The notes beneath the pieces are model-generated. The model was not told where the DNA came from and did no database searches. It saw only the letters and a list, made by a program, of their open reading frames with translations. The position numbers and the translations under genes are program-made. A DNA stretch of 39,576 nt, taken from NCBI GenBank assembly GCA_913063505.1, contig CAJXYT010000010.1, forward strand, positions 1 to 39,576, read 5' to 3'. This DNA comes from an uncultured Gammaproteobacteria bacterium. GTDB lineage: Bacteria > Pseudomonadota > Gammaproteobacteria > Steroidobacterales > Woeseiaceae. The stretch's first letter is position 1, and each line of letters opens with the position of its first letter. Shown here one piece after another: positions 24,304 to 34,226 of this stretch.

Positions 24304-26202
24304 ATGAAAAAACTAGATTTAATTACCATTGGCCGTTCGGGAGTTGATTTATATGGCGCACAGGTCGGAGGCCGTCTGGAGGATATGGGGAGTTTCCAAA
24401 AGTATATAGGGGGGTCACCGACTAACATTGCAGCAGGCTCTGCGCGGCTTGGATTGAAGTCCGCCTTAATAACCCGGGTTGGCGATGAGCATATGGGGCG
24501 GTTTATTTGTGAAACGCTTAAAGACGAAGGGGTTGATACAAATGGCATTGTGGTGGACCCAAAAAGGCTAACAGCGCTTGTGGTTTTGGGTATTCGTGAC
24601 CAAGATCAGTTTCCACTTATTTTCTATCGAACTGACTGTGCCGATATGGCCTTATGTGAGCAGGATATCGACCCCGATTTTGTGGCCAGTGCACGATGTG
24701 TTACTGCTACAGGTACACATTTAAGTAATCCAAAAACAGAAGCAGCAGTTTTAAAGACACTAAAAATAGCTAAAGAAACTGGTGCTCAGACGGCATTGGA
24801 TATCGATTATCGTCCAAACCTTTGGGGGCTTGCAGGTCATGGGGACGGGGAAAATCGTTTTATTGCATCGGAGCGAGTTACTCAAAAGCTCCAACAAAAC
24901 TTGCACCTTTTTGACTTGATTGTGGGTACGGAAGAAGAGTTTCACATAGCCGGCGGGAGTACAGACACAGTGGCTGCATTAAGAGCTGTCAGAGCCGTGA
25001 GTGATGCGACGCTTGTATGTAAAAGAGGTGCTGAGGGAGCGGTTGCACTTACAGGCGAGATTCCAGATTGCCTGAATGACGGACAAAGTGGTCCAGGCTT
25101 CCCAATCGAAGTCTTCAATGTGCTGGGTGCGGGCGATGGGTTTATGTCTGGGTTACTTAAAGGCTGGCTAGATGGCGAAGATTGGCCAACCACACTCAAA
25201 TATGCGAACGCTTGTGGCGCTTTTGCGGTAAGCCGACACGGCTGTACGCCAGCCTATCCTAGCTGGGAGGAACTACAGTTCTTTCTGAAGCGAGGTATAA
25301 AAAATCCCGCGTTAAGGAAGGATTCTGAGCTTGAGCAAATTCATTGGTCGACCAACCGAAAAGGTGAATGGCCTGAGGTGCGCGTGTTTGCCTTTGATCA
25401 TAGGTTGCAGTTTGAAGAAATGCCGGGTGCGACCATCAAGAAAATTGATGCATTCAAGCAACTTTGCCTGCAAGCCGCTTTGAGCGTGCAAAAAGGCCGT
25501 TCTGGTTATGGGATTCTGTGCGATGGTCGTCTAGGGCGAAAGGCTCTATACCAGGCAGCGGGACAGAATTTATGGATTGGCAGACCAACCGAATGGCCGG
25601 GCTCTCAGCCACTTGAACTGGAGCCAGCATTAGTTGGGTCGGAATTTGTACTTAGTGAATGGCCATTGCAACATGTCGTTAAAGTTCTTTGTTTTTGCCA
25701 CCCTGAAAATGATGAGGCAACCTGGTCTAGCCAGGAGCAATCTATAAAACGTCTGTTTGAGACTGCAAGGCACAACAGATTGGAGTTTTTACTAGAGGTT
25801 ATTCCATCTAAAGTTGGCGAAGTGGATGATGAGACGACGGCAAAATTAATTCAGCGATTTTATGATTTGGGGGTCTTTCCAGACTGGTGGACGCTTGAGC
25901 CGCCTAAGACATCTCGCGCCTGGCAATTGGCTTGCGATACAATTAACAAGAATGATCCCTACACTAGAGGTATTGTCGTGTTGGGCTTAGATGCTCCGGC
26001 AGAGGAGCTGTTTGAGAGCTTTCAATTGGCTGTACAACACGATCTGGTTAAAGGTTTTACCGTTGGCAGGACAATATTTGGTGATGTGGCCCGACACTGG
26101 ATGCAAGGAAAAGTTACGGATACTGAAGCAGTCAATACCATGACACAAAATTATGCAGAAATTTGTCGTATGTGGGGTGACGCGAAAAGTTCAGTGACAT
26201 AG
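24304..26202 (+). CDS. iolC: 5-dehydro-2-deoxygluconokinase (IolC) fused to DUF2090 aldolase-like domain
   Basis: 632 residues in two domains. Residues 1-325 are a PfkB/ribokinase-family sugar kinase with GGSPTNIAAGSARLG near 38-52 and the second signature VLGAGDGFMSG (catalytic D278). Residues about 340-632 are a DUF2090 domain (starts around VRVFAFDHRLQFEEM, continues GILCDGRLG...), a TIM-barrel class I/II aldolase relative that in myo-inositol catabolism is thought to cleave the phosphorylated product to DHAP and malonate semialdehyde. Fused IolC-DUF2090 proteins are common in proteobacteria. Other iol genes (iolG, E, D, B) are absent here, so the natural substrate may differ. Ribosome binding site AAGGTAG precedes the ATG. 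Confidence 0.9.
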   Translation: MKKLDLITIGRSGVDLYGAQVGGRLEDMGSFQKYIGGSPTNIAAGSARLGLKSALITRVGDEHMGRFICETLKDEGVDTNGIVVDPKRLTALVVLGIRDQDQFPLIFYRTDCADMALCEQDIDPDFVASARCVTATGTHLSNPKTEAAVLKTLKIAKETGAQTALDIDYRPNLWGLAGHGDGENRFIASERVTQKLQQNLHLFDLIVGTEEEFHIAGGSTDTVAALRAVRAVSDATLVCKRGAEGAVALTGEIPDCLNDGQSGPGFPIEVFNVLGAGDGFMSGLLKGWLDGEDWPTTLKYANACGAFAVSRHGCTPAYPSWEELQFFLKRGIKNPALRKDSELEQIHWSTNRKGEWPEVRVFAFDHRLQFEEMPGATIKKIDAFKQLCLQAALSVQKGRSGYGILCDGRLGRKALYQAAGQNLWIGRPTEWPGSQPLELEPALVGSEFVLSEWPLQHVVKVLCFCHPENDEATWSSQEQSIKRLFETARHNRLEFLLEVIPSKVGEVDDETTAKLIQRFYDLGVFPDWWTLEPPKTSRAWQLACDTINKNDPYTRGIVVLGLDAPAEELFESFQLAVQHDLVKGFTVGRTIFGDVARHWMQGKVTDTEAVNTMTQNYAEICRMWGDAKSSVT

Positions 26203-26328
26203 GTGGCAATAGTGGGTTATTTATCGACGGCATATCCACGTAATCGACAACCAAAGATGCAATAGCTCTCAGAAAGTGCGCAGGGCCTTATGGCGACCAA
26301 GCAATTTTGAATTTAGAATTTCTCCCAC

Positions 26329-27204
26329 TTATGAATCGTGGCGTTTTTCCTCAATTCCACGCACGCCAAGGCCGGTAACGGCAAACAATGCTCCACGATG
26401 GTGGTTGTCTTTTGGATGATTTGGTGAAAACTGAGCACCCATGGATGTCACATACAAAATATCCAGATCCGGTCCTCCAAAAGCAACGCTTGTGGGTTTG
26501 CTAATTGGCATGTCTATGCTTTGCATCAACGCTCCATCTGGGGAATAGCGATCTACCCTACCGCCAAAAATACGGGTACTCCATAAACACCCTTCATCGT
26601 CCACCGTACACCCATCAAAACTACCACTCAAAGGCTCATCAGTTGAGACTATGGCAACCTTATTCTTAAGGGTGCCAGTTATAGGGTCATGGTCGTAGCG
26701 CCAAATTTTGCCCACACCTGAATCCGATGCATAGAAGATTTTGCCGTCAGGTGACCAGCATGGACCGTTAAATACAACAAAACCCTTATCTAGTTCTTGC
26801 ACGCGCCTTTCTTTATCACACCGGTAGACTTTGCCAAGACCGGCTTTCTCCGTCATGTCCATGCCACCAAAGAAAAAATTTCCATTGCGATCAACCTTAC
26901 CGTCATTAAGTCTTTGATCTTGAGTCATACCTTGAGGGGTAAAGATAAGTTCCGTTTGCTCACTCTCAAAGTCAAACTCAAACAAACCAGTTTGGCCCGC
27001 TACTAGCGCGTTTCCTTGCTTTGTGAGGCAAATGGAACCGATTAGTTCTGGTACCTCCCAAACTTTGAGTTCACGACCATCGGCGGTTGCCATATATATT
27101 CGTTTCTCAAAACTATCGATCCAATATAGACGTTGAGTCTTAGTATCCCATTGAGGCCCTTCACCTAACACATGCCTGAGATCAACAAGCGTTTCAATCT
27201 GCAT
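26329..27204 (-). CDS. SMP-30/gluconolactonase-family lactonase
   Basis: 291 residues forming a six-bladed propeller. Likely metal ligands are E15 (in LGEGPQWD), N146 (FNGPCWSPD) and D197 (SFDGCTVDDEG), with RLNDGKVD (99-105) lining the site, all as in SMP-30/regucalcin and bacterial gluconolactonases. It would hydrolyse a sugar lactone to the aldonate, fitting a dehydrogenase that makes lactones in the same island. Ribosome binding site GGAGTAAG is before the ATG. It is convergent with iolC and divergent from the HAD gene across an AT-rich spacer. Confidence 0.9.
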   Translation of the reverse strand: MQIETLVDLRHVLGEGPQWDTKTQRLYWIDSFEKRIYMATADGRELKVWEVPELIGSICLTKQGNALVAGQTGLFEFDFESEQTELIFTPQGMTQDQRLNDGKVDRNGNFFFGGMDMTEKAGLGKVYRCDKERRVQELDKGFVVFNGPCWSPDGKIFYASDSGVGKIWRYDHDPITGTLKNKVAIVSTDEPLSGSFDGCTVDDEGCLWSTRIFGGRVDRYSPDGALMQSIDMPISKPTSVAFGGPDLDILYVTSMGAQFSPNHPKDNHHRGALFAVTGLGVRGIEEKRHDS

Positions 27205-27494
27205 TCTTACTCCAAGTTTTGCGATTTAGTATTAGAAAATAAAAAAACTTCATGCGTATGCATTTTCCCGGGCTAAGCTTTGGCAGCGAACTTAATTTGA
27301 AGCACTGTCAAAATCGTGCATTCGAAATGCCGTGGAAATCAGTTAGCTTTCTTTCTTATGCAGCCATTCAGTATTTTGGCATCTGTCGCAGATTCTGAGC
27401 ACACCAAGATTGTACTAATTGTAAATAGAATTAAAAAATATTATATGCTTGCAAATATGTAATTAAATCATTAACTATTTTTAAGGAAAGTCCA

Positions 27495-28184
27495 ATGGCA
27501 ATAACAACATGTGTCTTTGATGCCTATGGCACCCTTTTTGATATAGCCGCCGCAGCAAGGATCGCAGCGGATGAGGACAGCGAAAGTGACTTAGCCCATA
27601 ACTGGCCCAAACTTGCTGAAATTTGGCGGGCAAAACAACTTCAATACAGTTGGCTCAGGGCCGTGGCTGGAGTTCATACAGATTTCTGGGAGGTGACGCG
27701 CAACGGCCTTGATTTTGCGCTTGAGGCATTGGGTTTACAAGATAATCCCGCTCTTAGGGACCGCCTGCTACATCTATATTGGGAGCTGCAGGCATACCCA
27801 GAGGTTTCTCAGATGTTGCAAGATCTGCAGGCAGGCAAAGTTAAAACGGCTATCCTATCAAACGGCTCTCCAGATATGCTTGACGGTGCGGTCAGATCCG
27901 CAGGCATTGGGAATTCTCTCGACGCCATCTTATCGGTTGAAAAAGTTGGGGTATTTAAACCACACAAAAGCGTTTATGAACTAGTTGAAAAACAATTTTT
28001 CTGCTTAAAGGAAGAAGTTCTTTTTGTCTCTTCGAATTGCTGGGACGTAGCAGCCGCTGCAGGCTTTGGATTTCAGACGGCCTGGGTCAACCGCGCAGGC
28101 GACCCTATGGAGCGTCTGCCTTGGGTACCTAAACATATTATGAAAGATTTGAGTGGAATTGCAGTACTCGCGAGCGGTACTTAA
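27495..28184 (+). CDS. Type II haloacid dehalogenase-like HAD hydrolase
   Basis: 229 residues. Nucleophile D9 in VFDAYGTLFD, then RAKQLQYSWLRA, SNGSP, a lysine in KVGVFKPH, and SSNCWDVAAAAGFGFQTAWVNR, close to L-2-haloacid dehalogenases (the Ser-Ser-Asn-x-x-Asp motif is typical). Activity on haloacids is not proven by these motifs; in a sugar island it may act as a phosphatase on a side product. Ribosome binding site AAGGAAAG precedes the ATG. It is last gene of the island before a host-like gene. Confidence 0.87.
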   Translation: MAITTCVFDAYGTLFDIAAAARIAADEDSESDLAHNWPKLAEIWRAKQLQYSWLRAVAGVHTDFWEVTRNGLDFALEALGLQDNPALRDRLLHLYWELQAYPEVSQMLQDLQAGKVKTAILSNGSPDMLDGAVRSAGIGNSLDAILSVEKVGVFKPHKSVYELVEKQFFCLKEEVLFVSSNCWDVAAAAGFGFQTAWVNRAGDPMERLPWVPKHIMKDLSGIAVLASGT

Positions 28185-28252
28185 AAAATAAGGAATTGAT
28201 TGCATGATATTCGCGCTATAGTGGCGCGTTGTTTATCTATGAGGATTAAGTA

Positions 28253-30136
28253 TTGTCGAGTACCAATCAGTTCTCACTACTTGTCCAGCGCCGTTTCTTA
28301 CCATTTTTCTCAACCCAATTTCTAGGCGCACTTAACGACAACATTTTTCGCAATGGACTTGTAACCCTAGTCACATTTCAGGGCATTTCGATCCTAGGTA
28401 TGGATCACACTATCCTGGCGAATGTCGCTGCCTTTTTATTCACCCTCCCGTTCTTTCTATTCTCAGCGACAGCTGGACAGTTCGCAGACAAGTATGAAAA
28501 GTCCATGTTGATGCGGCGTATCAAATTGCTGGAAATTGGCTTGATGTCTTTTGCGGCTATAGCGCTTCTAACTCGACAATATTCGTTACTGCTGTTCGTA
28601 TTGTTTCTAATGGGCTGTCAATCGGCACTTTTCGGCCCCGTTAAATACGCGTATCTCCCGCAGAAACTGCATACGGATGAGCTGGTCGGTGGAAACGCAC
28701 TTGTCGAATCAGGAACCTATATTGCAATTATCGTTGGCTTAATAATCGGCGTCGAGACAGTCGATTTCGAATCTGATCGACAAACCATTCTAGCCTTTGT
28801 TCTTGTTGCAGTATCTTCCATCGGGTACTTGACGAGTCGCCAAGTACCCGTTACAGAAGCCGCGGATCCAAGTCTTAAAATTAATTTTAATACCTGGCAG
28901 GAAACCTGGAACATCGTCAAATTCGCTCGCGAAGAAAAAAGCGTATTTATATCGATACTAGGTATTTCCTGGTTTTGGTTTTTCGGCTCAGCGATGACCA
29001 TCCAAATGCCAGCCTATGCCGCAGATATTATCAACGGTAATGAATCTGTTATTACAAGTTTGTTGGTCGCATTCGCGGTGGGCATCGGACTCGGAGCACT
29101 ACTATGCGAAAGAATGTCCGGTCACCGAATTGAGCTCGGCCTTGTGCCGCTTGGCTCTATTGGAATGAGTGTATTTGCCGTCGATCTTTACTTCGCGCAG
29201 CCTGCAGCTGCAGGAGCAGCCGTCGAATCTGTCGCCGACTTTATCAGTCGTTCTGGCGGTTGGCGCATATTACTCGATCTGGCATTGCTTGGGGTATTCG
29301 GTGGTTTTTATAGTGTACCGCTTTACGCACTAATGCAGAAACGATCACGTCGACAGCATCTCTCGCGTATCGTAGCCGCAAACAATATTCTCAACGCTCT
29401 ATTCATGGTTGGTGCCGTAGTTTTCAGCATTATCATTCTCAAATTAGGATTCTCAATTCCTGAGCTTTTTCTTTTCATCGCAGCATTGAATGCTGTGGTC
29501 GCTATTTATATTTACTCTCTGCTTCCCGAATTTCTTATGCGCTTCCTTGCGTGGTTGATCATCAATGTCGTTTATAGAATTTATCCATCAGGAGTCGAGA
29601 ACATTCCTAAGACGGGACCTGCTGTGGTCGTTTGCAATCACGTTAGCTTCATGGACCCAATAATTCTTGGCGGCTCTGTTTCTCGACCAATGCAGTTTGT
29701 GATGCATTACAAGATCTTCAAGATGCCCTTCTTAAGCTTCATATTTCGTAACACAAAGGCTATTCCGATCGCTTCCAAGAGTGAAGATACCGCCCTGATG
29801 AATGAGGCATTCGAGAAAGTGGATGCAGAGCTTGCGGCCGGCAATATCGTTTGTATTTTCCCGGAAGGCAGTCTAACTGATGATGGTGAGATCAAACGCT
29901 TCAAACCCGGCATTGAGAGGATCATTGAACGTCGGGCTGTTCCAGTTATTCCAGTTGCACTTGGCAGATTATGGGGAAGCTGGTTCAGCCGCCAAAAGAA
30001 TAGTGGTATTCGAACAATACCAAGCCGACTATTCACGCGTGTTCCGGTCATGTTCGGCGAACCGGTCCAGCCCGCGGACGCTTCTGCCGAAAAACTCGAG
30101 CTGTTAGTTAGGACTCTTCGGGGGGACTTGCGATGA
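28253..30136 (+). CDS. MFS transporter - PlsC acyltransferase fusion (Aas/LplT-like)
   Basis: 627 residues. The N-terminal 420 form a major-facilitator transporter starting FFSTQFLGALNDNIFRN, the LplT lysophospholipid-flippase signature. The C-terminal part is a PlsC-type acyltransferase with NHVSFMD (H463, D468) and FPEGSLT. The well known three-domain version ends with an AMP-binding acyl-ACP synthetase; that domain is absent here and no remnant follows. It is probably for lysophospholipid uptake and reacylation in the inner membrane. The start is a TTG (28253) with GAGG 8 nt upstream. The last 29 bases overlap the convergent NTPase gene. Confidence 0.9.
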   Translation: MSSTNQFSLLVQRRFLPFFSTQFLGALNDNIFRNGLVTLVTFQGISILGMDHTILANVAAFLFTLPFFLFSATAGQFADKYEKSMLMRRIKLLEIGLMSFAAIALLTRQYSLLLFVLFLMGCQSALFGPVKYAYLPQKLHTDELVGGNALVESGTYIAIIVGLIIGVETVDFESDRQTILAFVLVAVSSIGYLTSRQVPVTEAADPSLKINFNTWQETWNIVKFAREEKSVFISILGISWFWFFGSAMTIQMPAYAADIINGNESVITSLLVAFAVGIGLGALLCERMSGHRIELGLVPLGSIGMSVFAVDLYFAQPAAAGAAVESVADFISRSGGWRILLDLALLGVFGGFYSVPLYALMQKRSRRQHLSRIVAANNILNALFMVGAVVFSIIILKLGFSIPELFLFIAALNAVVAIYIYSLLPEFLMRFLAWLIINVVYRIYPSGVENIPKTGPAVVVCNHVSFMDPIILGGSVSRPMQFVMHYKIFKMPFLSFIFRNTKAIPIASKSEDTALMNEAFEKVDAELAAGNIVCIFPEGSLTDDGEIKRFKPGIERIIERRAVPVIPVALGRLWGSWFSRQKNSGIRTIPSRLFTRVPVMFGEPVQPADASAEKLELLVRTLRGDLR

Positions 30137-33100
30137 GCTTCTCGCGCCAATCGTGAAGCAGCTGATCCTGACTGCCAAACAACCCACTTGCAGCAGACCC
30201 ACCAAAGCTCAGCTCAAGTAGCTCTAGAAACCCGTTTCTCGCAACAGGAAGGTAAATCTTATGCGCCTCGTCCATCATGCCATTGCCCTGTACGATACCC
30301 GCACCTCGCAGTGCACGCGGCACGAATAACGCATCGAGCCAACTCAGCCCGGAATTCGACGAGCTTGCGCGGTGTAACCAGCGGGCAGTTCTAAAGTACG
30401 CACGTGACCCATTCAAGTCGAAGGCTATTTCATGAACATCTGATGGCAATTGCATGGTTGCCGCGCCGATCTGTCCCTCGGCGAGCCGGAACTGACTCGC
30501 TAGATTGTTATTGTCGATAAGGATTAGAATGTTTCCCCTGGGAGACGCACGCAGCAGTTGTATCCCCTCTGGTCCCTGCCACACCTGCTGCATGCCCCAT
30601 CTCTTATCCGGGTCATGACTCAGTAACTGAAGCGTGCCATCCTCTGTGCCTAAGTAGAGATCGCTCTCTCCAGCGAAAGTCATTCCGCTGAATATACTGG
30701 CCGAATCATACTCAGCAACAATTTCTCCATCGCTGACTTCTACGATTGAGACACGACCTGCACTCAGGAGTGCAACATATTCAGAGTTCGCTGAAAAAGC
30801 CATTTGTGAGACTTTCGCTCCCGCGATATTTACAACGTACGGAAGGGGCTCGCCGCTATCAGTTTTCCACAATCGCAATGAATTGTCCGCCGCGATGCTT
30901 GCGGCCATCGAGCCTGTTGGCGAAACATTCAATAGAACAACCTCGCTCGTATGCCCGACAAAACTGACATCATCGCTGATGTCAGCAATATCAGTTAACG
31001 AGGCATCGGGCGGTACAATATGCACATGTCCAGACGGATCTCCAATCACAAGGAACGCTCCATCCGGTGCGGCGACGATCGGACGGTCAGATGCAAAACC
31101 CCATATCGTATGTGACGCAGCCTGCGTTGCATCAACGGAGAGAACGCTGGGTACCGGAACCCGCCACACTCTCGCTTCGCCGGCAGTACTGCCAGTTAGT
31201 AAGACCTGTTCATCCTGACTGAAGGCTAGCAAATCCTTGCTCTGCTCATGCCTGCGCACACCGAGTGGCGGGCCAACCAACAATCCATCCGTACTGCTGA
31301 ATATTTGAAAGCCAGTCTCAGGACGCCCGGCAGCAACAATGTTACCTGAAGGAGAAAACGCCAATTGCCAATGCCCTGCGCCAAACTCCTCTAGCATCGG
31401 TTGCTGTGGATTCGCCACACTCCAAAGCGAAACTCCAACATTGGGGTACACGACGCCCATCGTCGAACCGTTCGCTGACAAGCTGATGGAGCCAGGCTGT
31501 GCTGGCAAGTCAAACTGACCCAGTAATTCAGTCGTTTGCATATCCCAAATACGAACCGCACGATCAAAGTCCGCGACTGCGACACGCCCTCCCGTTGCAT
31601 CAACCGCAACCAGCGCCGGAACACCTGCAACAATGACTTCTGCCACTACGATTGCGTCATCAAGACTCCATAGTTGGAATCGGCTATCCACGTCTCCGCG
31701 GCGCTCGACGAACAGATGTGAACGGTCAGGCGTCAGCACTGCCGTCGTACTCATGGCGCCAACTGCCAGACTCGAAATTTTGTCTCCGGTCGCTGTATCC
31801 CAGATATTTACAGTGTTTTGGGACGCCGTGATCAGTCGATATGCCGACGCGTCGAGTCCAATGAGAACTTCGCTTTCTGGCAATGCGATTGCACGGATTG
31901 GCTCAGCGAATGTCAAATCCCAAACTCGCGCGCTATCACTCTGCACTGCACGCGCCACGGCATACCGGCCGGACGGATCGAACCAGATATTGTCAGTCTC
32001 GCGCTCGACAGGATCGGGAATATTCAGTCCTCGTTGAAAATACTCAACCACGCCCTGTGAATTCAGTTTCAAGTTCCAGCCGACTAGCTGCCCGGCAACG
32101 CCAAGACTCTCGTCGCGGACACTAATGCTCCATGTACCACTTAGCGACTCACCTAAAAGATCGCGAAGTTGCTCAACGGTAATCTGTATGTCGTCATTAT
32201 CTGAGGCTCGCTCCATTCCCGGATCAATCTCTACAGTACGACCGGAAGGTGCTATAACTTTGATACGCAAGTCAGACAGTTGCGCATGGCTAATGGTGAG
32301 CGTGAGTCCTATGCGACTGACCGAGCCTTCACGATCGACTATCACCCGTCGAACAAGGGGACTGACCTCGAGAGCGGTCACCGACCATGCCTCACGTTGC
32401 TGCACTCCTTTTGGCGAATAGGAGAACTGGGAAATCTTGGCACCGACTGACGTCGTCAACACCATGCCACTGGCATCAAAAACCGTGGGCCCATCTGGCA
32501 TCGCAGGAAGAGTCGCTACGAGATAGGGATAGTCCTCGCTTACGAGTGACGCCGCTCGCTGACGCCGAACAGGGGTTGGCAGCACTAGCGCCTGAATCTT
32601 CGCCAAGAGCGCCGCATCTCGATCCTCGATTTGGACGGCCGCTCTCGACTGACGGTCCCAATAACCGGAGATAAATTCGTCGGCAAAACGCGATCCGTCT
32701 GGTAATTCGACAACCAGCGATGCGAGCTGTCCAATTTCCGATTCGTTGTCCGACGAACGAGCACGGCGCTCAAGGAAACCACGATATAAGTTGTCAGCCG
32801 TGTCGACATGGCCAGGAAAGGACCGGTAGTTTTCATATGCCGCCGAGGCCACTGGCAACTCTACCTCGTCAGAGGCGAGCACTCGAACGTACGGATTCGG
32901 TAACCATTGGGTATACCAAAACGGAATCATCGCGAACAACAACAGAACACCCACTACGATTACGGGCACTTTGAAATCTATGGATAGGTTCTCATTTGCC
33001 CATCGCGCTGTGAAAACCATTTCGTACAGCTTGTTGCGAACCTGAAGGTTACTCTCATCGTCTATGACCAACAGGCCGACTGCCATGAGTCGACGTTGAT

Positions 33101-34133
33101 GCTCGGACCCAAGATCAGCAGGAACCTCAACACCCTTGCGTACTTTTCCGTACAGGTTAAGCAGCCCTTCCCGCAACTTGCCATCATTCGCGACGATGCG
33201 ATGGATGTGACTCATGTGAGGTTCACTGTGCAATGCTGCGCGACCAGCGAGTTGCAAGTTCGCGATTCGATCGATCAGCTGCTCAATATTATCCGGGCTC
33301 GGCTCTCGCGCAACCGCTCGGGCAAGCTTCTGACTTAGGTATGGCTGCCCGCTTGTCCAGTAATAGATTCGATCCAGTGCGATCGCCGCATCGTCATGAT
33401 CCAAATTGAGTTCGGTAACGAATAATTCCAAATCTTTCCGTGAAAAATCGTTAAGCGAGACTTGCTGAGTAATATTAAATGGAGACAATTCCGCTTCTTG
33501 CATTAGACTTACTGGGTCGCACTCTCCAAGAAGCACGAAACTCAACCTCGAGAAATCCGGATCAGTCGTACGCGCATTGTGGGCCGCTCGAAAACTCGTC
33601 AGAAGCTGATCAGCGTGGGGCAAGTTCTCAATGCACTGAATCTCGTCGACGAAAACTACGATCGGCTCACTGACATTCGATAAAATGACTTCTGAATAAA
33701 ATTCAAAAAGCCTTTGACGGTTACTCAGAAAAGACTTGTCTTGCCACCACGGTTGTAAGTCGTAGCGAATTCGAAGTTGTCGCAATAATCGATACGCAAC
33801 ACTGTAGTACCAGCGGCCAGAATCGGTCCCACCATCGCGATCTCCGATCTGCGCGAGATCAATGATTGCAACCTTACTCCCCTGAGACTCCAATCGGGCT
33901 GCAGTTGCGGCGATGAGGCTCGATTTTCCGCTTCGGTCGGGAGCAACCACATGCGCGTATCGGCCGGATCTGACAGCATCATAAAGCTGATCATCAGCGC
34001 GCCGCCGAATATAGCCTGCGCGTACAGCGTGCAGCGGCACGCCGACACTAAAGAACTCGCCCATCGTGTCGGAATAAGCGCGCTTTTCATCACGATCTTT
34101 TTCAGTTGAATCCGCGGCCACACTGCATCTCAT
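30108..34133 (-). CDS. STAND/AAA-type NTPase - membrane helix - P/Homo B domain - WD40-like propeller protein
   Basis: 1341 residues. Residues about 25-300 are an AAA_35-like NTPase: Walker A with GKS (G69, K70, S71), Walker B VVFVDEIQ (D163, E164), and the STAND-like SGQPYLSQKL (261-270). One membrane helix is at 389-408. Residues about 590-690 are a P/Homo B-like beta domain: GLTLTISHAQLSDLRIKVIA, SGTWSISVRDE and AGQLVGWNLKLN, the pattern seen after subtilisin-type proteases, but no protease domain is present. Residues about 715-1320 hold repeated propeller blades, some WD-type (ARVWDL, VNIWDT, VRIWDM, LRLWKT). Topology (NTPase inside, rest outside) is inferred. No start has a good ribosome binding site; M24 at 34064 is an alternative. 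Function unknown. Confidence 0.85.
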   Translation of the reverse strand: MRCSVAADSTEKDRDEKRAYSDTMGEFFSVGVPLHAVRAGYIRRRADDQLYDAVRSGRYAHVVAPDRSGKSSLIAATAARLESQGSKVAIIDLAQIGDRDGGTDSGRWYYSVAYRLLRQLRIRYDLQPWWQDKSFLSNRQRLFEFYSEVILSNVSEPIVVFVDEIQCIENLPHADQLLTSFRAAHNARTTDPDFSRLSFVLLGECDPVSLMQEAELSPFNITQQVSLNDFSRKDLELFVTELNLDHDDAAIALDRIYYWTSGQPYLSQKLARAVAREPSPDNIEQLIDRIANLQLAGRAALHSEPHMSHIHRIVANDGKLREGLLNLYGKVRKGVEVPADLGSEHQRRLMAVGLLVIDDESNLQVRNKLYEMVFTARWANENLSIDFKVPVIVVGVLLLFAMIPFWYTQWLPNPYVRVLASDEVELPVASAAYENYRSFPGHVDTADNLYRGFLERRARSSDNESEIGQLASLVVELPDGSRFADEFISGYWDRQSRAAVQIEDRDAALLAKIQALVLPTPVRRQRAASLVSEDYPYLVATLPAMPDGPTVFDASGMVLTTSVGAKISQFSYSPKGVQQREAWSVTALEVSPLVRRVIVDREGSVSRIGLTLTISHAQLSDLRIKVIAPSGRTVEIDPGMERASDNDDIQITVEQLRDLLGESLSGTWSISVRDESLGVAGQLVGWNLKLNSQGVVEYFQRGLNIPDPVERETDNIWFDPSGRYAVARAVQSDSARVWDLTFAEPIRAIALPESEVLIGLDASAYRLITASQNTVNIWDTATGDKISSLAVGAMSTTAVLTPDRSHLFVERRGDVDSRFQLWSLDDAIVVAEVIVAGVPALVAVDATGGRVAVADFDRAVRIWDMQTTELLGQFDLPAQPGSISLSANGSTMGVVYPNVGVSLWSVANPQQPMLEEFGAGHWQLAFSPSGNIVAAGRPETGFQIFSSTDGLLVGPPLGVRRHEQSKDLLAFSQDEQVLLTGSTAGEARVWRVPVPSVLSVDATQAASHTIWGFASDRPIVAAPDGAFLVIGDPSGHVHIVPPDASLTDIADISDDVSFVGHTSEVVLLNVSPTGSMAASIAADNSLRLWKTDSGEPLPYVVNIAGAKVSQMAFSANSEYVALLSAGRVSIVEVSDGEIVAEYDSASIFSGMTFAGESDLYLGTEDGTLQLLSHDPDKRWGMQQVWQGPEGIQLLRASPRGNILILIDNNNLASQFRLAEGQIGAATMQLPSDVHEIAFDLNGSRAYFRTARWLHRASSSNSGLSWLDALFVPRALRGAGIVQGNGMMDEAHKIYLPVARNGFLELLELSFGGSAASGLFGSQDQLLHDWREKLIASPPEES

Positions 34134-34226
34134 GAAAACAATTAATGTATTCTCTTTAATTATTCATGCGACTGCCAGTGCAAGACCATAAGAAATGAAA
34201 AAATAATTGCTGGAAAAGCACCTCCT

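Noticed and set aside
24069-24548. 159-codon minus-strand frame opposite the start of iolC
   Set aside because: Mostly antisense to the clear kinase domain, with Ser/Pro-rich composition typical of a shadow frame.
24304-26202. Island read as standard myo-inositol catabolism
   Set aside because: Only the IolC-type kinase is present; inositol dehydrogenase, dehydratase, hydrolase and isomerase genes are not seen in the window.
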